A stretch of 64,000 bases of DNA from assembly GCF_020535405.1 (NCBI RefSeq), contig NZ_CP085036.1:2790001-2854000 (forward strand), given 5' to 3'. This document shows positions 55,765 to 64,000 of the stretch, in pieces. Origin of the DNA: Antiquaquibacter oligotrophicus. Lineage in GTDB: Bacteria > Actinomycetota > Actinomycetes > Actinomycetales > Microbacteriaceae. How positions within the stretch are numbered: position 1 is the first letter of the stretch; each line of letters begins with the position of its first letter. Below the pieces are notes generated by a model, which was not told the DNA's origin, made no database searches, and worked only from the letters and a program-made list of their open reading frames with translations. Made by a program: the position numbers and the translations under genes.

Positions 55765-57189
55765 TTAGACCGAGAAGTACAGCTCGTACTCGAACGGGTG
55801 CGGACGCTGGGAAGCGGGAATGATCTCCTTCTCCCACTTGTAGGCGATCCACGTGTCGATGAGGTCCTTCGTGAAGACGTTGCCCTCCATCAGGAACTCG
55901 TGGTCGGCCTCGAGCGCCTTGAGGCACTCAGCGAGCGAACCGGGAACCTGCGGGATGAGCTTGGCCTCCTCGGGCGGGAGTTCGTAGAGGTCCTTGTCGA
56001 CGGGCTCGTGCGGCTCGATCTTGTTCTTGATTCCGTCGAGGCCAGCCATGAGCTGCGCCGCGAAGGCCAGGTACGGGTTACCTGATGCGTCCGGCGCGCG
56101 GAACTCGATGCGCTTGGCCTTCGGGTTGGTTCCCGTGATCGGGATACGGATCGAGGCCGAACGGTTACCGGCCGAGTAGACCAGGTTGACCGGAGCCTCG
56201 AAGCCCGGAACCAGGCGGTGGAACGAGTTGAGCGTCGGGTTGGTGAACGCGAGCACCGCGGGGGCGTGCTTGAGCAGACCACCGATGTACCAGCGAGCAA
56301 CGTCGCTGAGGCCACCGTAGCCCTGCTCGTCGTAGAAGAGCGGCTTGCCGTCGTTCCACAGCGACTGGTGCGTGTGCATGCCCGAACCGTTGTCGCCGAA
56401 GAGCGGCTTCGGCATGAAGGTTGCGACCTTGCCCCACTCGAGGGCGGTGTTCTTGACGATGTACTTGAACTTGAGGATGTCGTCTGCCGCGTGCACCATC
56501 GTGTCGAAGCGGTAGTTGATCTCAGCCTGACCACCCGTTCCCACCTCGTGGTGGGCGCGCTCGAGGATGAGGCCGGCGTCGATCAGCTTGAGGCTGATGT
56601 CGTCACGCAGGTCGGCCTGCTTGTCGATGGGGCTGACGGGGAAGTAGCCACCCTTGTACGGGGTCTTGTTGGCGAGGTTTCCGCCCTCCTCGACGCGACC
56701 GGTGTTCCAGGCGCCTTCCTCGGAGTCCACCGAGTAGAAGCTCTGGTTCTGAGTCACGGAGTAACGAACATCGTCGAAGATGTAGAACTCGGCCTCAGGG
56801 GCGAAGTACGCGGTGTCTGCGATGCCGGTCGAGGCGAGGTACTTCTCAGCCTTCTTGGCGACCTGACGGGGGTCCTTGCCGTAGATCTCGCCGTTACGCG
56901 GGTTGTAAATGTCGAACACCATGATGAGCGTGCGCTCAGTGCGGAACGGGTCGACGTACGCGGTCGTGACATCGGGGATCAGCTGCATGTCCGACTCGTG
57001 GATGTTCGCGAACCCGCGGATCGACGAACCGTCGAAGAGCTGGCCGACGGAGAAGAACTCCTCGTCGACGGTGGACGCCGGGATGTTGAAGTGCTGCTGG
57101 ACCCCGGGTAGGTCCGTGAAGCGAATATCAAGGAACTTGACGTCGGTGTCCTTGATGAACTTGAGCACTTCTGAAGAATCACTGAACAT
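55765..57189 (-). CDS. glnA1: Glutamine synthetase type I (main ammonium-assimilating enzyme)
   Basis: This is a 474-residue GSI-beta subunit of the dodecameric enzyme that makes glutamine from glutamate, ammonia and ATP. It has [25 protein letters not shown], the [16 protein letters not shown] loop ([15 protein letters not shown]), NRSASIRIP and the adenylylation motif [10 protein letters not shown] with the target Tyr near residue 397. The start ATG 57189 has a GGAG site. Upstream lies a complete GlnR box, so transcription should follow nitrogen status. GlnE in this window would modify the enzyme. Confidence 0.97.
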   Translation of the reverse strand: MFSDSSEVLKFIKDTDVKFLDIRFTDLPGVQQHFNIPASTVDEEFFSVGQLFDGSSIRGFANIHESDMQLIPDVTTAYVDPFRTERTLIMVFDIYNPRNGEIYGKDPRQVAKKAEKYLASTGIADTAYFAPEAEFYIFDDVRYSVTQNQSFYSVDSEEGAWNTGRVEEGGNLANKTPYKGGYFPVSPIDKQADLRDDISLKLIDAGLILERAHHEVGTGGQAEINYRFDTMVHAADDILKFKYIVKNTALEWGKVATFMPKPLFGDNGSGMHTHQSLWNDGKPLFYDEQGYGGLSDVARWYIGGLLKHAPAVLAFTNPTLNSFHRLVPGFEAPVNLVYSAGNRSASIRIPITGTNPKAKRIEFRAPDASGNPYLAFAAQLMAGLDGIKNKIEPHEPVDKDLYELPPEEAKLIPQVPGSLAECLKALEADHEFLMEGNVFTKDLIDTWIAYKWEKEIIPASQRPHPFEYELYFSV

Positions 57190-57258
57190 GTGAAGGACTC
57201 CAATGAGCTTGGTGCTGAACGGCAGCAGACGCGGCCACAACGAGGTTATGGTGCAGGG

Positions 57259-57296
57259 GTTTCGCGAGGGTCACGCAAATGTTTCCGGCATGTTAC
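57259..57296 (-). promoter_or_regulatory. GlnR box upstream of glnA1
   Basis: Read on the minus strand, four pentamers are spaced by exactly six bases: GTAAC-N6-GAAAC-N6-GTGAC-N6-GAAAC. This is the double a-b site of the actinobacterial nitrogen regulator GlnR (gTnAC-n6-GaAAC repeated). It ends 70 bases before the glnA1 start codon. A -10-like CATAAC follows at 57250-57245. Regulation of glnA1 by GlnR is therefore strongly expected. Confidence 0.88.
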
Positions 57297-57323
57297 GCGT
57301 CGGTGCCGCGATAGTCTCGAAGC

Positions 57324-57728
57324 ATGTCATCGAGCTCGTCCGTGTCGTCCGATTGGCCGGGCAAACGTCTCGGACTTCCCGAGACGGGGCCGCGCTCGGT
57401 GGGGCGTATCGGTCGTCGCATCGCTGCCCTCGCGATCGACTGGGGAGCCGCTGTTCTCATCTCGGTTGCGTTCTTCCGCTACGACCCGTGGGCGACTCTC
57501 GCGATCTTTGCGGTCACGCAGATCGTGTTCTTGCTGACTGTTTCGGGGAGTGTTGGACACCTCATCTTGGGCCTCCGGGTGGTACCCATCGCGGGAGGCT
57601 ATCTCGGTGCGTGGCGCCCGTTCGTCCGCACCGCTTTGCTCTGCCTCGTCATCCCCGCGGTGATTTGGGACAAGGACCAGCGAGGGATGCACGACAGGCT
57701 GGCCGGCACCGTTCTGGTGCGTCGCTAA
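57324..57728 (+). CDS. RDD family membrane protein
   Basis: This 134-residue protein has an N-terminal serine-rich segment. The RDD domain has the first arginine-containing motif GRIGRRIAALAIDWGAAVLIS (helix 1), a second helix ending TVSGSVGHLILGLRVV and a third segment with DKDQRGMHDRLAGTVLVRR. The function is unknown; some members are linked to cation transport. It is divergent from glnA1 and convergent with the DUF4191 gene, as in other actinobacteria. Confidence 0.9.
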   Translation: MSSSSSVSSDWPGKRLGLPETGPRSVGRIGRRIAALAIDWGAAVLISVAFFRYDPWATLAIFAVTQIVFLLTVSGSVGHLILGLRVVPIAGGYLGAWRPFVRTALLCLVIPAVIWDKDQRGMHDRLAGTVLVRR

Positions 57729-57749
57729 CGAACGAGCGCTGATCGGCCG

Positions 57750-58466
57750 TTAGCGCGGGCGAGGCGCACGGGCCTTCATCGGGTCCATTCCCTTCGGGAT
57801 CGGCAGTCCGTTCTTGCCGAGGGAGTTCAGTCGATTGGAGACTGCGAGCACCTCGTTCTTGCGGAGGGCCGACTTGAAACTGTTGAGCTTGGCCGGCAGC
57901 TTGTGCAGAGCTGTCGAGTCCTCGTCCGGACCCACGAAGACGAAGTTGATCGGCACGTTCGGGAGGATGCGTGCCACAACCTTGCGCTGGTCCTCGAGCA
58001 TCGGGCGGGTTCGGCTCTGGGGGCCCTCGCCGATGAGCGCAACCCCTCCACGCCCTACCGCGCGGTAGACGGCATCCTGAGTCTTCGGGCTCACGGTGAT
58101 GGGCATCTCGCTTGCCGTCCATCCACGACGGAGCGAACTCTTGAGTACCGCGCCCACCGCACCGGGCTGTCCCGCGATCTGTGAGTACGCCGCCCGCTCG
58201 GCACGACGGCCAAGCACGATGAGGAAAAGCAGAATTCCGCCCAGCAGGCCGGCGACGATGTAGAGGATCAGGCCGACGACGTTGGCGCCGGAGAGAAGGA
58301 CGCCGAGGCCGATACCCGCAACGAGCGGCAGAACGAAGCTCGCCAGGAGGTACCAGATCGCCCTCTTGTCGTAGCGTGTGGTCATCTGGAAGACCTGGTA
58401 CATCTGCTTGAGACGACCGGGCTCCTTCGGTGCCTTTGACGGGGACGAGGAGGAGGTGCGAGCCAT
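57750..58466 (-). CDS. DUF4191 family membrane protein
   Basis: This 238-residue protein has a Ser/Pro-rich start, a cytoplasmic segment LKQMYQVFQMTTRYDKR, two adjacent helices (about 45-95) and a soluble C-terminal part with AVYRAVGRGGVALIGEG and NFVFVGPDEDSTALHKLPAKL. This is the DUF4191 pattern found next to glnA1 and lipA in actinobacteria; its role is unknown. ATG 58466 fits the family; a longer open frame upstream is unsupported. It is divergent from the pseudokinase gene. Confidence 0.88.
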   Translation of the reverse strand: MARTSSSSPSKAPKEPGRLKQMYQVFQMTTRYDKRAIWYLLASFVLPLVAGIGLGVLLSGANVVGLILYIVAGLLGGILLFLIVLGRRAERAAYSQIAGQPGAVGAVLKSSLRRGWTASEMPITVSPKTQDAVYRAVGRGGVALIGEGPQSRTRPMLEDQRKVVARILPNVPINFVFVGPDEDSTALHKLPAKLNSFKSALRKNEVLAVSNRLNSLGKNGLPIPKGMDPMKARAPRPR

Positions 58467-58642
58467 ACTCTCTAGGATACCGTCCTTCCGGAACCCGCCC
58501 GGCGGCGGCCATCGGGGGCCGGAGGCTACGTGGGGTGAGTGCGGGAGGGGGACTTCTCCTCCACAACGCTGCCGCGGAGCGATGTCTCTCGGAGTTCTTG
58601 TCATGGTGATGCGAGCACACCGAGGCTTGGCACGATCGGCGA

Positions 58643-59953
58643 ATGGGCAGTGACATCGTCGGTGGATACCGGTTGACCCGCCTTCTCGCTGAGGGAAGGC
58701 GTGCCGAGGTTTACCTCGCTCACTGTGCGGAGCCCTCTGGCGAGGCCGAACCCGTTGCCGTCAAGCTCTACCGATCGGTTGCCGAACTCGCGGAGATCCA
58801 GGCCGAAATGGATGTCCTCGCTGCGGCGGCGGGTCCGCACGTTGTGCGCCTCATCGATGTCGCGTCAGCGCCGGACCGACGACCGGCGCTGATCATGGAG
58901 CGGCACGGGCCGCGAACTCTCGGGGAATTGCTCGCGTCGAGAACGCGCCTCGAGATCGGAGAAGCGGCAACGATACTGGTGCCCCTCGCGCGCGCAGTGG
59001 AGCGGATGCACGGTACTGGCGCCGTGCACGGTCGGATCTCACCGGAGAGTGTGCTGTTCTCGGCGGACGGCGCCCCCGTCCTCGCGAGGTTCGGCCGGGG
59101 ACAGGTGACGGATGCATCGACCCCAGCCGAAAGGGACGCCAATCCTCTTTTCGCCGCCGACCTCGAGAGCTATCGCCGACTCGCCGAGGCAGTTCTCGCG
59201 CTGGCGGATGCTCATGAACTCGCCACTACCCTGATGCCCTCCACTTCGTCGGAGAGCTGGGCTGACCTTTTCTCGGCGCGGCTCTTCGAGCGAGACCGTC
59301 CTCGAGCTGTCGATTTTGAGGGCGCGGAGGACCGCCAGTCCTTCGCAATCGTGTCACACGCGAGCGGCCAGAACCCCGGACGGCGACGGGATATCCACAC
59401 TGATCGCCGACCCGCTGCGGGGGCGGCGGATCGATGGGCGCGTGCCCTGCGTGTGACGCGGACCATGGCAGCCACCGTGCGCCCCCGCTTTTGGATAGTC
59501 GGCGCCGCTGCACTGGCTACATTGCTTATTGCCGTCATCGCGGTACCTCCGCCCGCCACCGACGCCGTGCCACCCGCGAGTCCGCGGGCGTCTCCGTCGA
59601 CTACGTTGCCGCCGAGTGGAGTGGTGGTCTCAGACGATCCCGTTGAGGCAGTCGGGGAGCTACTGCTGGAGCGTGAGAAGTGCTTCGAGCAGGCGTCACT
59701 GCTGTGCCTCGACGGTGTCGATCATCTCGGATCGGCTGCGATGGAAGCCGATTCGCGGGCAATTCAGATGCTCCACGATGGAGCGGACGACGACGGTACC
59801 GTGCCGAGATTCAGGCACCCTGTCCAGGCAGAGCTCCGAGAGCAGCTCGGCGGTTCGGTAGTGGTCTCTCTGACGTTGGCAGAAAAACAACCGGCTTCGG
59901 TCCTGATGATCAGGACCGAAGCCGGTTGGAGGATCAGAGCGTTTCTGCTGTGA
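58643..59953 (+). CDS. Membrane pseudokinase (degenerate Ser/Thr kinase domain)
   Basis: This 436-residue protein has a kinase-like domain (about 1-240), a disordered basic linker, one membrane helix (about 284-304) and an extracytoplasmic C-terminal domain of about 130 residues. The ATP Lys is kept (VAVKLY), but the glycine loop is reduced to AEGRRAEV. The catalytic HRD reads VHGRISPESV with no Asp, and DFG is replaced by RFG. Phosphotransfer is therefore unlikely and a scaffold or sensing role more so. ATG 58643 is a clear start. The last 24 codons overlap the terminator of the convergent sucB, and the two stops are 1 base apart. Confidence 0.82.
   Translation: MGSDIVGGYRLTRLLAEGRRAEVYLAHCAEPSGEAEPVAVKLYRSVAELAEIQAEMDVLAAAAGPHVVRLIDVASAPDRRPALIMERHGPRTLGELLASRTRLEIGEAATILVPLARAVERMHGTGAVHGRISPESVLFSADGAPVLARFGRGQVTDASTPAERDANPLFAADLESYRRLAEAVLALADAHELATTLMPSTSSESWADLFSARLFERDRPRAVDFEGAEDRQSFAIVSHASGQNPGRRRDIHTDRRPAAGAADRWARALRVTRTMAATVRPRFWIVGAAALATLLIAVIAVPPPATDAVPPASPRASPSTTLPPSGVVVSDDPVEAVGELLLEREKCFEQASLLCLDGVDHLGSAAMEADSRAIQMLHDGADDDGTVPRFRHPVQAELREQLGGSVVVSLTLAEKQPASVLMIRTEAGWRIRAFLL
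59881..59928 (-). terminator. Strong intrinsic terminator of sucB, inside the pseudokinase coding sequence
   Basis: Arms of 20 bp (59888-59907 and 59909-59928, plus-strand CAACCGGCTTCGGTCCTGAT and its exact complement) form a perfect hairpin with one central base. On the minus strand it is followed directly by TTTTTCT. It starts 26 bases after the sucB stop, the right place to end that transcript. On the plus strand the same bases encode pseudokinase residues. Confidence 0.9.
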
Positions 59954-59954
59954 T

Positions 59955-61457
59955 TCAGATGCCCAGGTTCGCGGCGAAGTCGCCCGACTCGAGACGCTTC
60001 TTCACCGCGGTGAGGAAGCGGGCAGCATCTGCGCCGTCAACGATGCGGTGGTCGTAGGAGAGAGCCAGGTAAACCATCGAACGAATGGCGATCGCATCGC
60101 CGCCAGCGTCGGTGACGACGACAGGCTTCTTGGTCACGATTCCCGTTCCGAGGATTGCGGACTGCGGGAGGAACACGATCGGTGTATCGAAGAGCGCCCC
60201 GCGCGAACCCGTGTTCGTGAGGGTGAACGTGCCACCTGCGAGCTCGTCGGGCTTGAGCTTGTTGTCACGCGTACGCTCGGCGAGATCGGCAATCTGAGTG
60301 GCAAGGCCTGCGAGGTCGAGCTCGCCGGCATCGCGCACCACGGGCGTCAGAAGACCACGCTCGGTGTCAACGGCGATGCTGAGGTTCTCCTGCGCGGGGT
60401 ACACGATGGAATCGCCGTCAACGGTGGCGTTGATGATCGGATAGGTACGGAGGGCTTCGGCGGCCGCGAGGGCGAAGAACGGCAGGAACGAGAGCTTGAC
60501 GCCGGTCTTCTGCTGGAAGTCGCCCTTCACCTTGTCGCGGAACTGAGCGACAGCCGTGACATCCACCTCGACAACGGACGTCAGCTGAGCGGACGACTGC
60601 ATGGAGATGACGGCACGCTCGGCGATCACCTTACGCAAGCGGGACATGGGAGCGGTGGTACCGCGCAGCGGAGAAACCTCGACAGCGGTGGGCGCACTCG
60701 GTGCACTCTCCACCTGAGCCTCCGGTGCCGAGGTCGGCGCGGAGGCTTCGAGGATGTCCTGCTTGCGGATGCGTCCTCCGACACCCGTTCCCGTCACCGT
60801 GGCGAGATCGATGCCCTTGTCGTGGGCGAGCTTGCGCACGATCGGGGTCACATAGCCAGCAAACGAACCACTCGCTGCGGGAGCGGCCTCGGCTGCGGGT
60901 GCAGGCGCGGCGGGTGCAGGTGTCGACTCCGGGGCGGGCGCTGGTGCCGCCTCGGGCGCGGGAGCCGGTGCCGACTCGGGTGCGGGCGTTGCCTCCGGTG
61001 CAGGAGCGGCCTGAGGAGCGGGTGCTGCCTCGGGCGCGGGTGCCGCCTCCGGTGCGGGAGCGGGAGCCTCAGCGGCGGGAGCAGGTGCGACCTCAGCGGC
61101 GGGAGCAGGTGCGGCCTCGGGTGCGGGAGCGGGCTCCTCAGCTGCGGGGGCCGCCTCGGCTGCGGGAGCCGGTGCTGCTTCCGCAGCAGGCTCGGCCGGT
61201 GCAGCGTCGCCGCCACCCGAGCCATCACCGATCGTCACGAGCGCAGTGCCGACCTCAACGGTCTCGTCCTCGGCGACCAGGATCGCCTCGATCACGCCCG
61301 CGATCGGGGAAGGGATCTCAGTGTCTACCTTGTCCGTTGAAACCTCGAGCAGTGGCTCGTCGACCTCGACTCGATCGCCGACCTGCTTGAGCCAGCGGGT
61401 AACCGTACCCTCGGTGACACTCTCGCCGAGTGCCGGAAGGTTGACGGATTCGCTCAT
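59955..61457 (-). CDS. sucB: Dihydrolipoamide acyltransferase E2 (2-oxoglutarate dehydrogenase type)
   Basis: This 500-residue E2 has one lipoyl domain (residues 1-78, lipoyl Lys K43 in VSTDKVDTEI), a long Ala/Pro/Glu linker (about 80-205), a peripheral-subunit-binding domain (VTPIVRKLAHDKGIDLATV...GGRIRKQDI) and a catalytic domain with SYDHRIVDG. In actinobacteria this E2 serves pyruvate and 2-oxoglutarate dehydrogenases together; it could also serve the orphan E1 pair of the catabolic operon. It follows lpdA by 60 bases on the same strand and ends in a strong terminator. Confidence 0.93.
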   Translation of the reverse strand: MSESVNLPALGESVTEGTVTRWLKQVGDRVEVDEPLLEVSTDKVDTEIPSPIAGVIEAILVAEDETVEVGTALVTIGDGSGGGDAAPAEPAAEAAPAPAAEAAPAAEEPAPAPEAAPAPAAEVAPAPAAEAPAPAPEAAPAPEAAPAPQAAPAPEATPAPESAPAPAPEAAPAPAPESTPAPAAPAPAAEAAPAASGSFAGYVTPIVRKLAHDKGIDLATVTGTGVGGRIRKQDILEASAPTSAPEAQVESAPSAPTAVEVSPLRGTTAPMSRLRKVIAERAVISMQSSAQLTSVVEVDVTAVAQFRDKVKGDFQQKTGVKLSFLPFFALAAAEALRTYPIINATVDGDSIVYPAQENLSIAVDTERGLLTPVVRDAGELDLAGLATQIADLAERTRDNKLKPDELAGGTFTLTNTGSRGALFDTPIVFLPQSAILGTGIVTKKPVVVTDAGGDAIAIRSMVYLALSYDHRIVDGADAARFLTAVKKRLESGDFAANLGI

Positions 61458-61517
61458 CAGTGATGCTCCTTATAACGCTTCTCGAATGAAAGCTTAGTTC
61501 GTGGGGTGGTGGACGGG

Positions 61518-62891
61518 TCAGATTCCGTGGAGCGGCTTGCCCGCGAGCGCGAGGAATGCCTCGCCGAGCGCCTCGTTCTGAGTCGGGTGCGCGTGGATGA
61601 AGGGCGCGATGTCCTCCGGGTACGCTTCCCAGTTCACGGCGAGCTGAGCTTCGCCGATGAGCTCACCGACGCGAGCGCCGATCATGTGCACGCCGACAAC
61701 CGGGCCGTCGACAACACGTACGACCTTGACAGAACCGGACGTGCCGATGATGTGGCTCTTGCCGTTTCCGGCCAGGTTGTAGTCGTAGGCCTTGACCGAC
61801 TCGGCACCGTACTTCTCGACAGCCTTGGCCTGGCTGAGACCGATCGATGCGACCTCGGGGTCGCTGTACGTGACCTTGGGGATGTTGAGGTCGTCGACGA
61901 CGATCGGGTTGAGACCCGCGATCTCCTCGGCGACAAAGATGCCCTGCTGGAATCCGCGGTGCGCCAACTGCAGGCCGGGCACGATGTCTCCGACGGCGTA
62001 GACCCCGGGGACGTTGGTGGCGAGCCGCTCATTGGTGAGCACAAAACCGCGGTCCATCGCGATGCCCGCTTCCTCGAAGCCGAGACCAGCGGTGCTGGGG
62101 CCGCGCCCGACGGCAACCAGGAGGAGCTCAGCCTCGACGGTTTCACCGTTCTCGAGGGTCACGACAACGCCGTTGTCATCCTGGGTCACCGACTGGAAAC
62201 GCACGCCGAGCTTGAAGTTGATTCCGCGCTTGCGGAAGGCACGCTCGAACTGCTTGGAGATCGCCTCGTCCTCGTTGGGCACAAGGTGGGGGAGAGCCTC
62301 GATGATCGTGACATCCGCGCCCCATGACTTCCATACGCTCGAGAACTCGACACCGATCACACCGCCACCGAGAACGGCAACCTTGCTGGGCACGAAGTCG
62401 AGCTCGAGCGCCTGCTCTGACGTGATGACTCGACCACCGATCTCCAGGCCGGGGAGCGTGCGGGAGTAGGACCCAGTCGCCAGGATCACGTTCTTGCCGG
62501 TGTAGGTGTCGTCACCGACCTGAACGGTCGTGGGCGAGACCAGGCGGCCAGCCCCCTCGACAACGGTGATGCCGCGGGACTTGATGAGGCCCTGGAGTCC
62601 CTTGTACTTGCTGGCGACGACCTCTTCGCGGTATCCGGTGACCGCGGCGATGTCGATACCGCCGAACGTTGTGGTGACTCCGTACTTGGCGGACTCACGC
62701 GAGACATCCGCCACCTCGGCGGAGTGCAGGAGGGCCTTGGTGGGGATACACCCGACGTGGAGGCAGGTACCGCCGAGCTTGTTCTTCTCGATCAACGCGA
62801 CAGACATACCCAGTTGCGTGGCGCGCAGAGCTGCGGCGTAGCCGCCACTCCCGCCGCCGAGGACTACGAGGTCAAAAGTGTGCTCAGACAA
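61518..62891 (-). CDS. lpdA: Dihydrolipoyl dehydrogenase (E3)
   Basis: This 457-residue flavoprotein re-oxidises lipoyl groups with NAD. FAD motif LGGGSGGYAAALRA, redox pair C43/C48 in GGTCLHVGCIPTKALL, NAD motif VLGGGVIGVEF, second FAD block GVYAVGDIV and C-terminal His-Glu in HAHPTQNEALGE are all present. The only start that begins correctly is TTG 62891, supported by GAGGAG about 10 bases upstream. It lies between pepA and sucB, the usual actinobacterial order, and probably serves all lipoyl complexes of the cell. Confidence 0.95.
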   Translation of the reverse strand: MSEHTFDLVVLGGGSGGYAAALRATQLGMSVALIEKNKLGGTCLHVGCIPTKALLHSAEVADVSRESAKYGVTTTFGGIDIAAVTGYREEVVASKYKGLQGLIKSRGITVVEGAGRLVSPTTVQVGDDTYTGKNVILATGSYSRTLPGLEIGGRVITSEQALELDFVPSKVAVLGGGVIGVEFSSVWKSWGADVTIIEALPHLVPNEDEAISKQFERAFRKRGINFKLGVRFQSVTQDDNGVVVTLENGETVEAELLLVAVGRGPSTAGLGFEEAGIAMDRGFVLTNERLATNVPGVYAVGDIVPGLQLAHRGFQQGIFVAEEIAGLNPIVVDDLNIPKVTYSDPEVASIGLSQAKAVEKYGAESVKAYDYNLAGNGKSHIIGTSGSVKVVRVVDGPVVGVHMIGARVGELIGEAQLAVNWEAYPEDIAPFIHAHPTQNEALGEAFLALAGKPLHGI

Positions 62892-62972
62892 TGTGCAGCT
62901 ACTCCTCTGTGGGGATCCATCGGTGAGGACCCGTGGCGTCGGATCCCGTGGTGTGTTCGGGCCCGAATTGAG

Positions 62973-62990
62973 AGGCGGACCATTCCGCCT
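62973..62990. other. Small hairpin between pepA and lpdA
   Basis: AGGCGGA-CCAT-TCCGCCT is a perfect 7-bp stem in the 110-base gap between pepA and lpdA, with six A at 62991-62996. For the minus-strand genes the T-run precedes the stem, so it is not a standard terminator. It may be a leader hairpin or processing site. Confidence 0.45.
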
Positions 62991-63001
62991 AAAAAACCTT
63001 A

Positions 63002-64000
63002 CTACCTGGCTGTCAACGACTCGGCCAGTTCGATGAGGGCTCTCACGGCGACCCCCGTCGGTCCCTTGCCGGTAAAGCCCCATCCCGCTGCGCCGTTGTT
63101 GGCGGGCCCCGCGATGTCGAGATGTGCCCACGGGATCGTGCGGCGGTTGTCCTCGGGGCCAGAGGATCCGACGAAGTCCCGCAGGAATGCCGCGGCAATG
63201 AGCATGCCGCCCGCTGTGTTGCCCGGCTTGATGTTCGCGATGTCCGCGATGTCCGAGTTGAGTAGCGGCCGCACCTCGGAGGGGATGGGCATGGGCCAGA
63301 GCGTCTCACCAACGCGAGTCCCGGCATCCACAACCTGGGTGACGAGGTCGGTGTCGCCCATGGTCCCGACATAACGATTACCGAGGGCGACGGATGCTGC
63401 CCCGGTGAGTGTCGCGACGTCGATGATGGCGTCGGGCTCCTCCTCGCTGGCCGCGACGAGCCCGTCAGCGAGGACGAGCCGGCCCTCCGCATCGGTATTG
63501 AGCACTTCAACGGTCTTGCCGCCACGGATGCGAATGACGTCGCCCGGACGTGTCGCGGTGCCCGACGGCATGTTCTCAGCGAGGCACATCCACGCTGTGA
63601 TCTGAATCGGCGCTTTGAGTGCTGCTGCGGCGATCGTCACGGCGAGCACGGTTGCCGCGCCCGTCATGTCGTACTTCATCCCGATCATCGAGGTCGGAGG
63701 CTTGAGCGAAAGACCACCCGTGTCAAACGTGATGCCCTTTCCGACGAGGGCAAGGTGAGTGGTCGCCCCGGCCGGCGAGTAGGTGATCTTCACGAGGCGG
63801 GGCCCACGGCTGGATCCCTGACCGACGCCGACGAGTCCACCGAAGCCACCTGCGGCGAGCGCGTCGTCGTCGAGGATGTCGACGGAGAGGCCGGCGTCGG
63901 TTGCCAGCACACGGGCGCGATCGGCGAGGGTCTCCGGGTACAGGTCGGATGCCGGGGTGTTCACGAGATCGCGAACGGTGTGGACTGCCGTAGCGATAAT
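63002..64000 (-). CDS. pepA: Leucyl aminopeptidase, M17 family (5' part outside the window)
   Basis: The C-terminal 332 residues are present; the frame is open to position 64000 (ATAVHTVRDLVNTPASDLYPE), so the start lies beyond the window. The dizinc M17 signature NTDAEGRLVLADGL and the catalytic Lys block VGKGITFDTGGLSLKP are intact, followed by IDVATLTGAASVALG and WAHLDIAGPA. The enzyme removes N-terminal residues in peptide turnover as a hexamer. It is first in the order pepA-lpdA-sucB. Confidence 0.95.
   Translation of the reverse strand: MIATAVHTVRDLVNTPASDLYPETLADRARVLATDAGLSVDILDDDALAAGGFGGLVGVGQGSSRGPRLVKITYSPAGATTHLALVGKGITFDTGGLSLKPPTSMIGMKYDMTGAATVLAVTIAAAALKAPIQITAWMCLAENMPSGTATRPGDVIRIRGGKTVEVLNTDAEGRLVLADGLVAASEEEPDAIIDVATLTGAASVALGNRYVGTMGDTDLVTQVVDAGTRVGETLWPMPIPSEVRPLLNSDIADIANIKPGNTAGGMLIAAAFLRDFVGSSGPEDNRRTIPWAHLDIAGPANNGAAGWGFTGKGPTGVAVRALIELAESLTAR

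Noticed and set aside
62973..62996. Intrinsic terminator between pepA and lpdA
   Set aside because: The T-run lies before, not after, the stem on the transcribed strand; on the plus strand the run is A, so neither direction fits.

Overview
The window is chromosomal DNA of a high-GC actinobacterium, most likely a member of the Microbacteriaceae. The evidence is the strongly GC-rich codon use, a 13E12-type HNH protein, DUF3145, DUF4191, DUF1684 and DUF2510 proteins, an actinobacterial type-A RNase P RNA, and a GlnR-type box upstream of glnA1. Much of the gene order is the conserved actinobacterial core seen, for example, around panB-glnA2-glnE-glnA1-sucB-pepA and aceE-fabD in mycobacteria. The fab part (aceE, PucR-type regulator, fabD, fabH, acpP, fabF) has the Streptomyces arrangement.

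Layout. 1-4.6 kb: a GT4 glycosyltransferase, a 33-bp tandem repeat array, the 13E12/HNH gene, a CAT-anticodon tRNA, two tandem paralogous small proteins and a membrane-anchored DsbA-like thioredoxin. 4.7-11.8 kb: a giant polytopic membrane protein with an N-terminal zinc ribbon, a DUF1684 protein, a PolI-like polymerase, DUF3145 and a 52-residue gene. 11.8-19.4 kb (minus strand): aceE, the FasR-like regulator and the FASII genes, which turn pyruvate into acetyl-CoA and then acyl chains. 19.5-32.7 kb: a peroxiredoxin, tRNA-Val, a DMT exporter, a very long fused NCS1 permease, the NIF3 / coiled-coil / RNase H trio, rnpB, small membrane and lipoprotein genes, a glutamine methyltransferase-like gene, ppgK, map and an SDR.

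32.6-48.5 kb (minus strand) is the outstanding accessory feature. It is a single run of fifteen genes, almost all overlapping by 4 nt (ATGA/GTGA). It encodes an NMT1/TauT-type ABC importer (lipoprotein, ATPase, two permeases), two amidohydrolases, an SMP-30 lactonase, a gamma-glutamyltransferase-like Ntn hydrolase, a VOC protein, a 2-oxoacid/acetoin dehydrogenase-type E1 alpha and beta pair without an E2, an SDR, an M20 peptidase, a PucR regulator and an allophanate-hydrolase-like amidase. I read it as a self-contained uptake and degradation pathway for a small nitrogen-rich (amide, ureide or heterocyclic) compound. The substrate cannot be named from sequence and I do not recognise the set as a described pathway.

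48.8-64 kb returns to core genes: a DUF72 protein, panB, glnA2, glnE, a membrane protein, glnA1 with a textbook GlnR box, RDD and DUF4191 proteins, a membrane pseudokinase, sucB, lpdA and the 3' part of pepA, which runs off the window. Nitrogen assimilation (glnA1, glnA2, glnE) thus sits close to the putative nitrogen-scavenging operon. No CRISPR array, prophage or insertion sequence was seen. There is no gene-free stretch above 300 bases except the one that holds rnpB.
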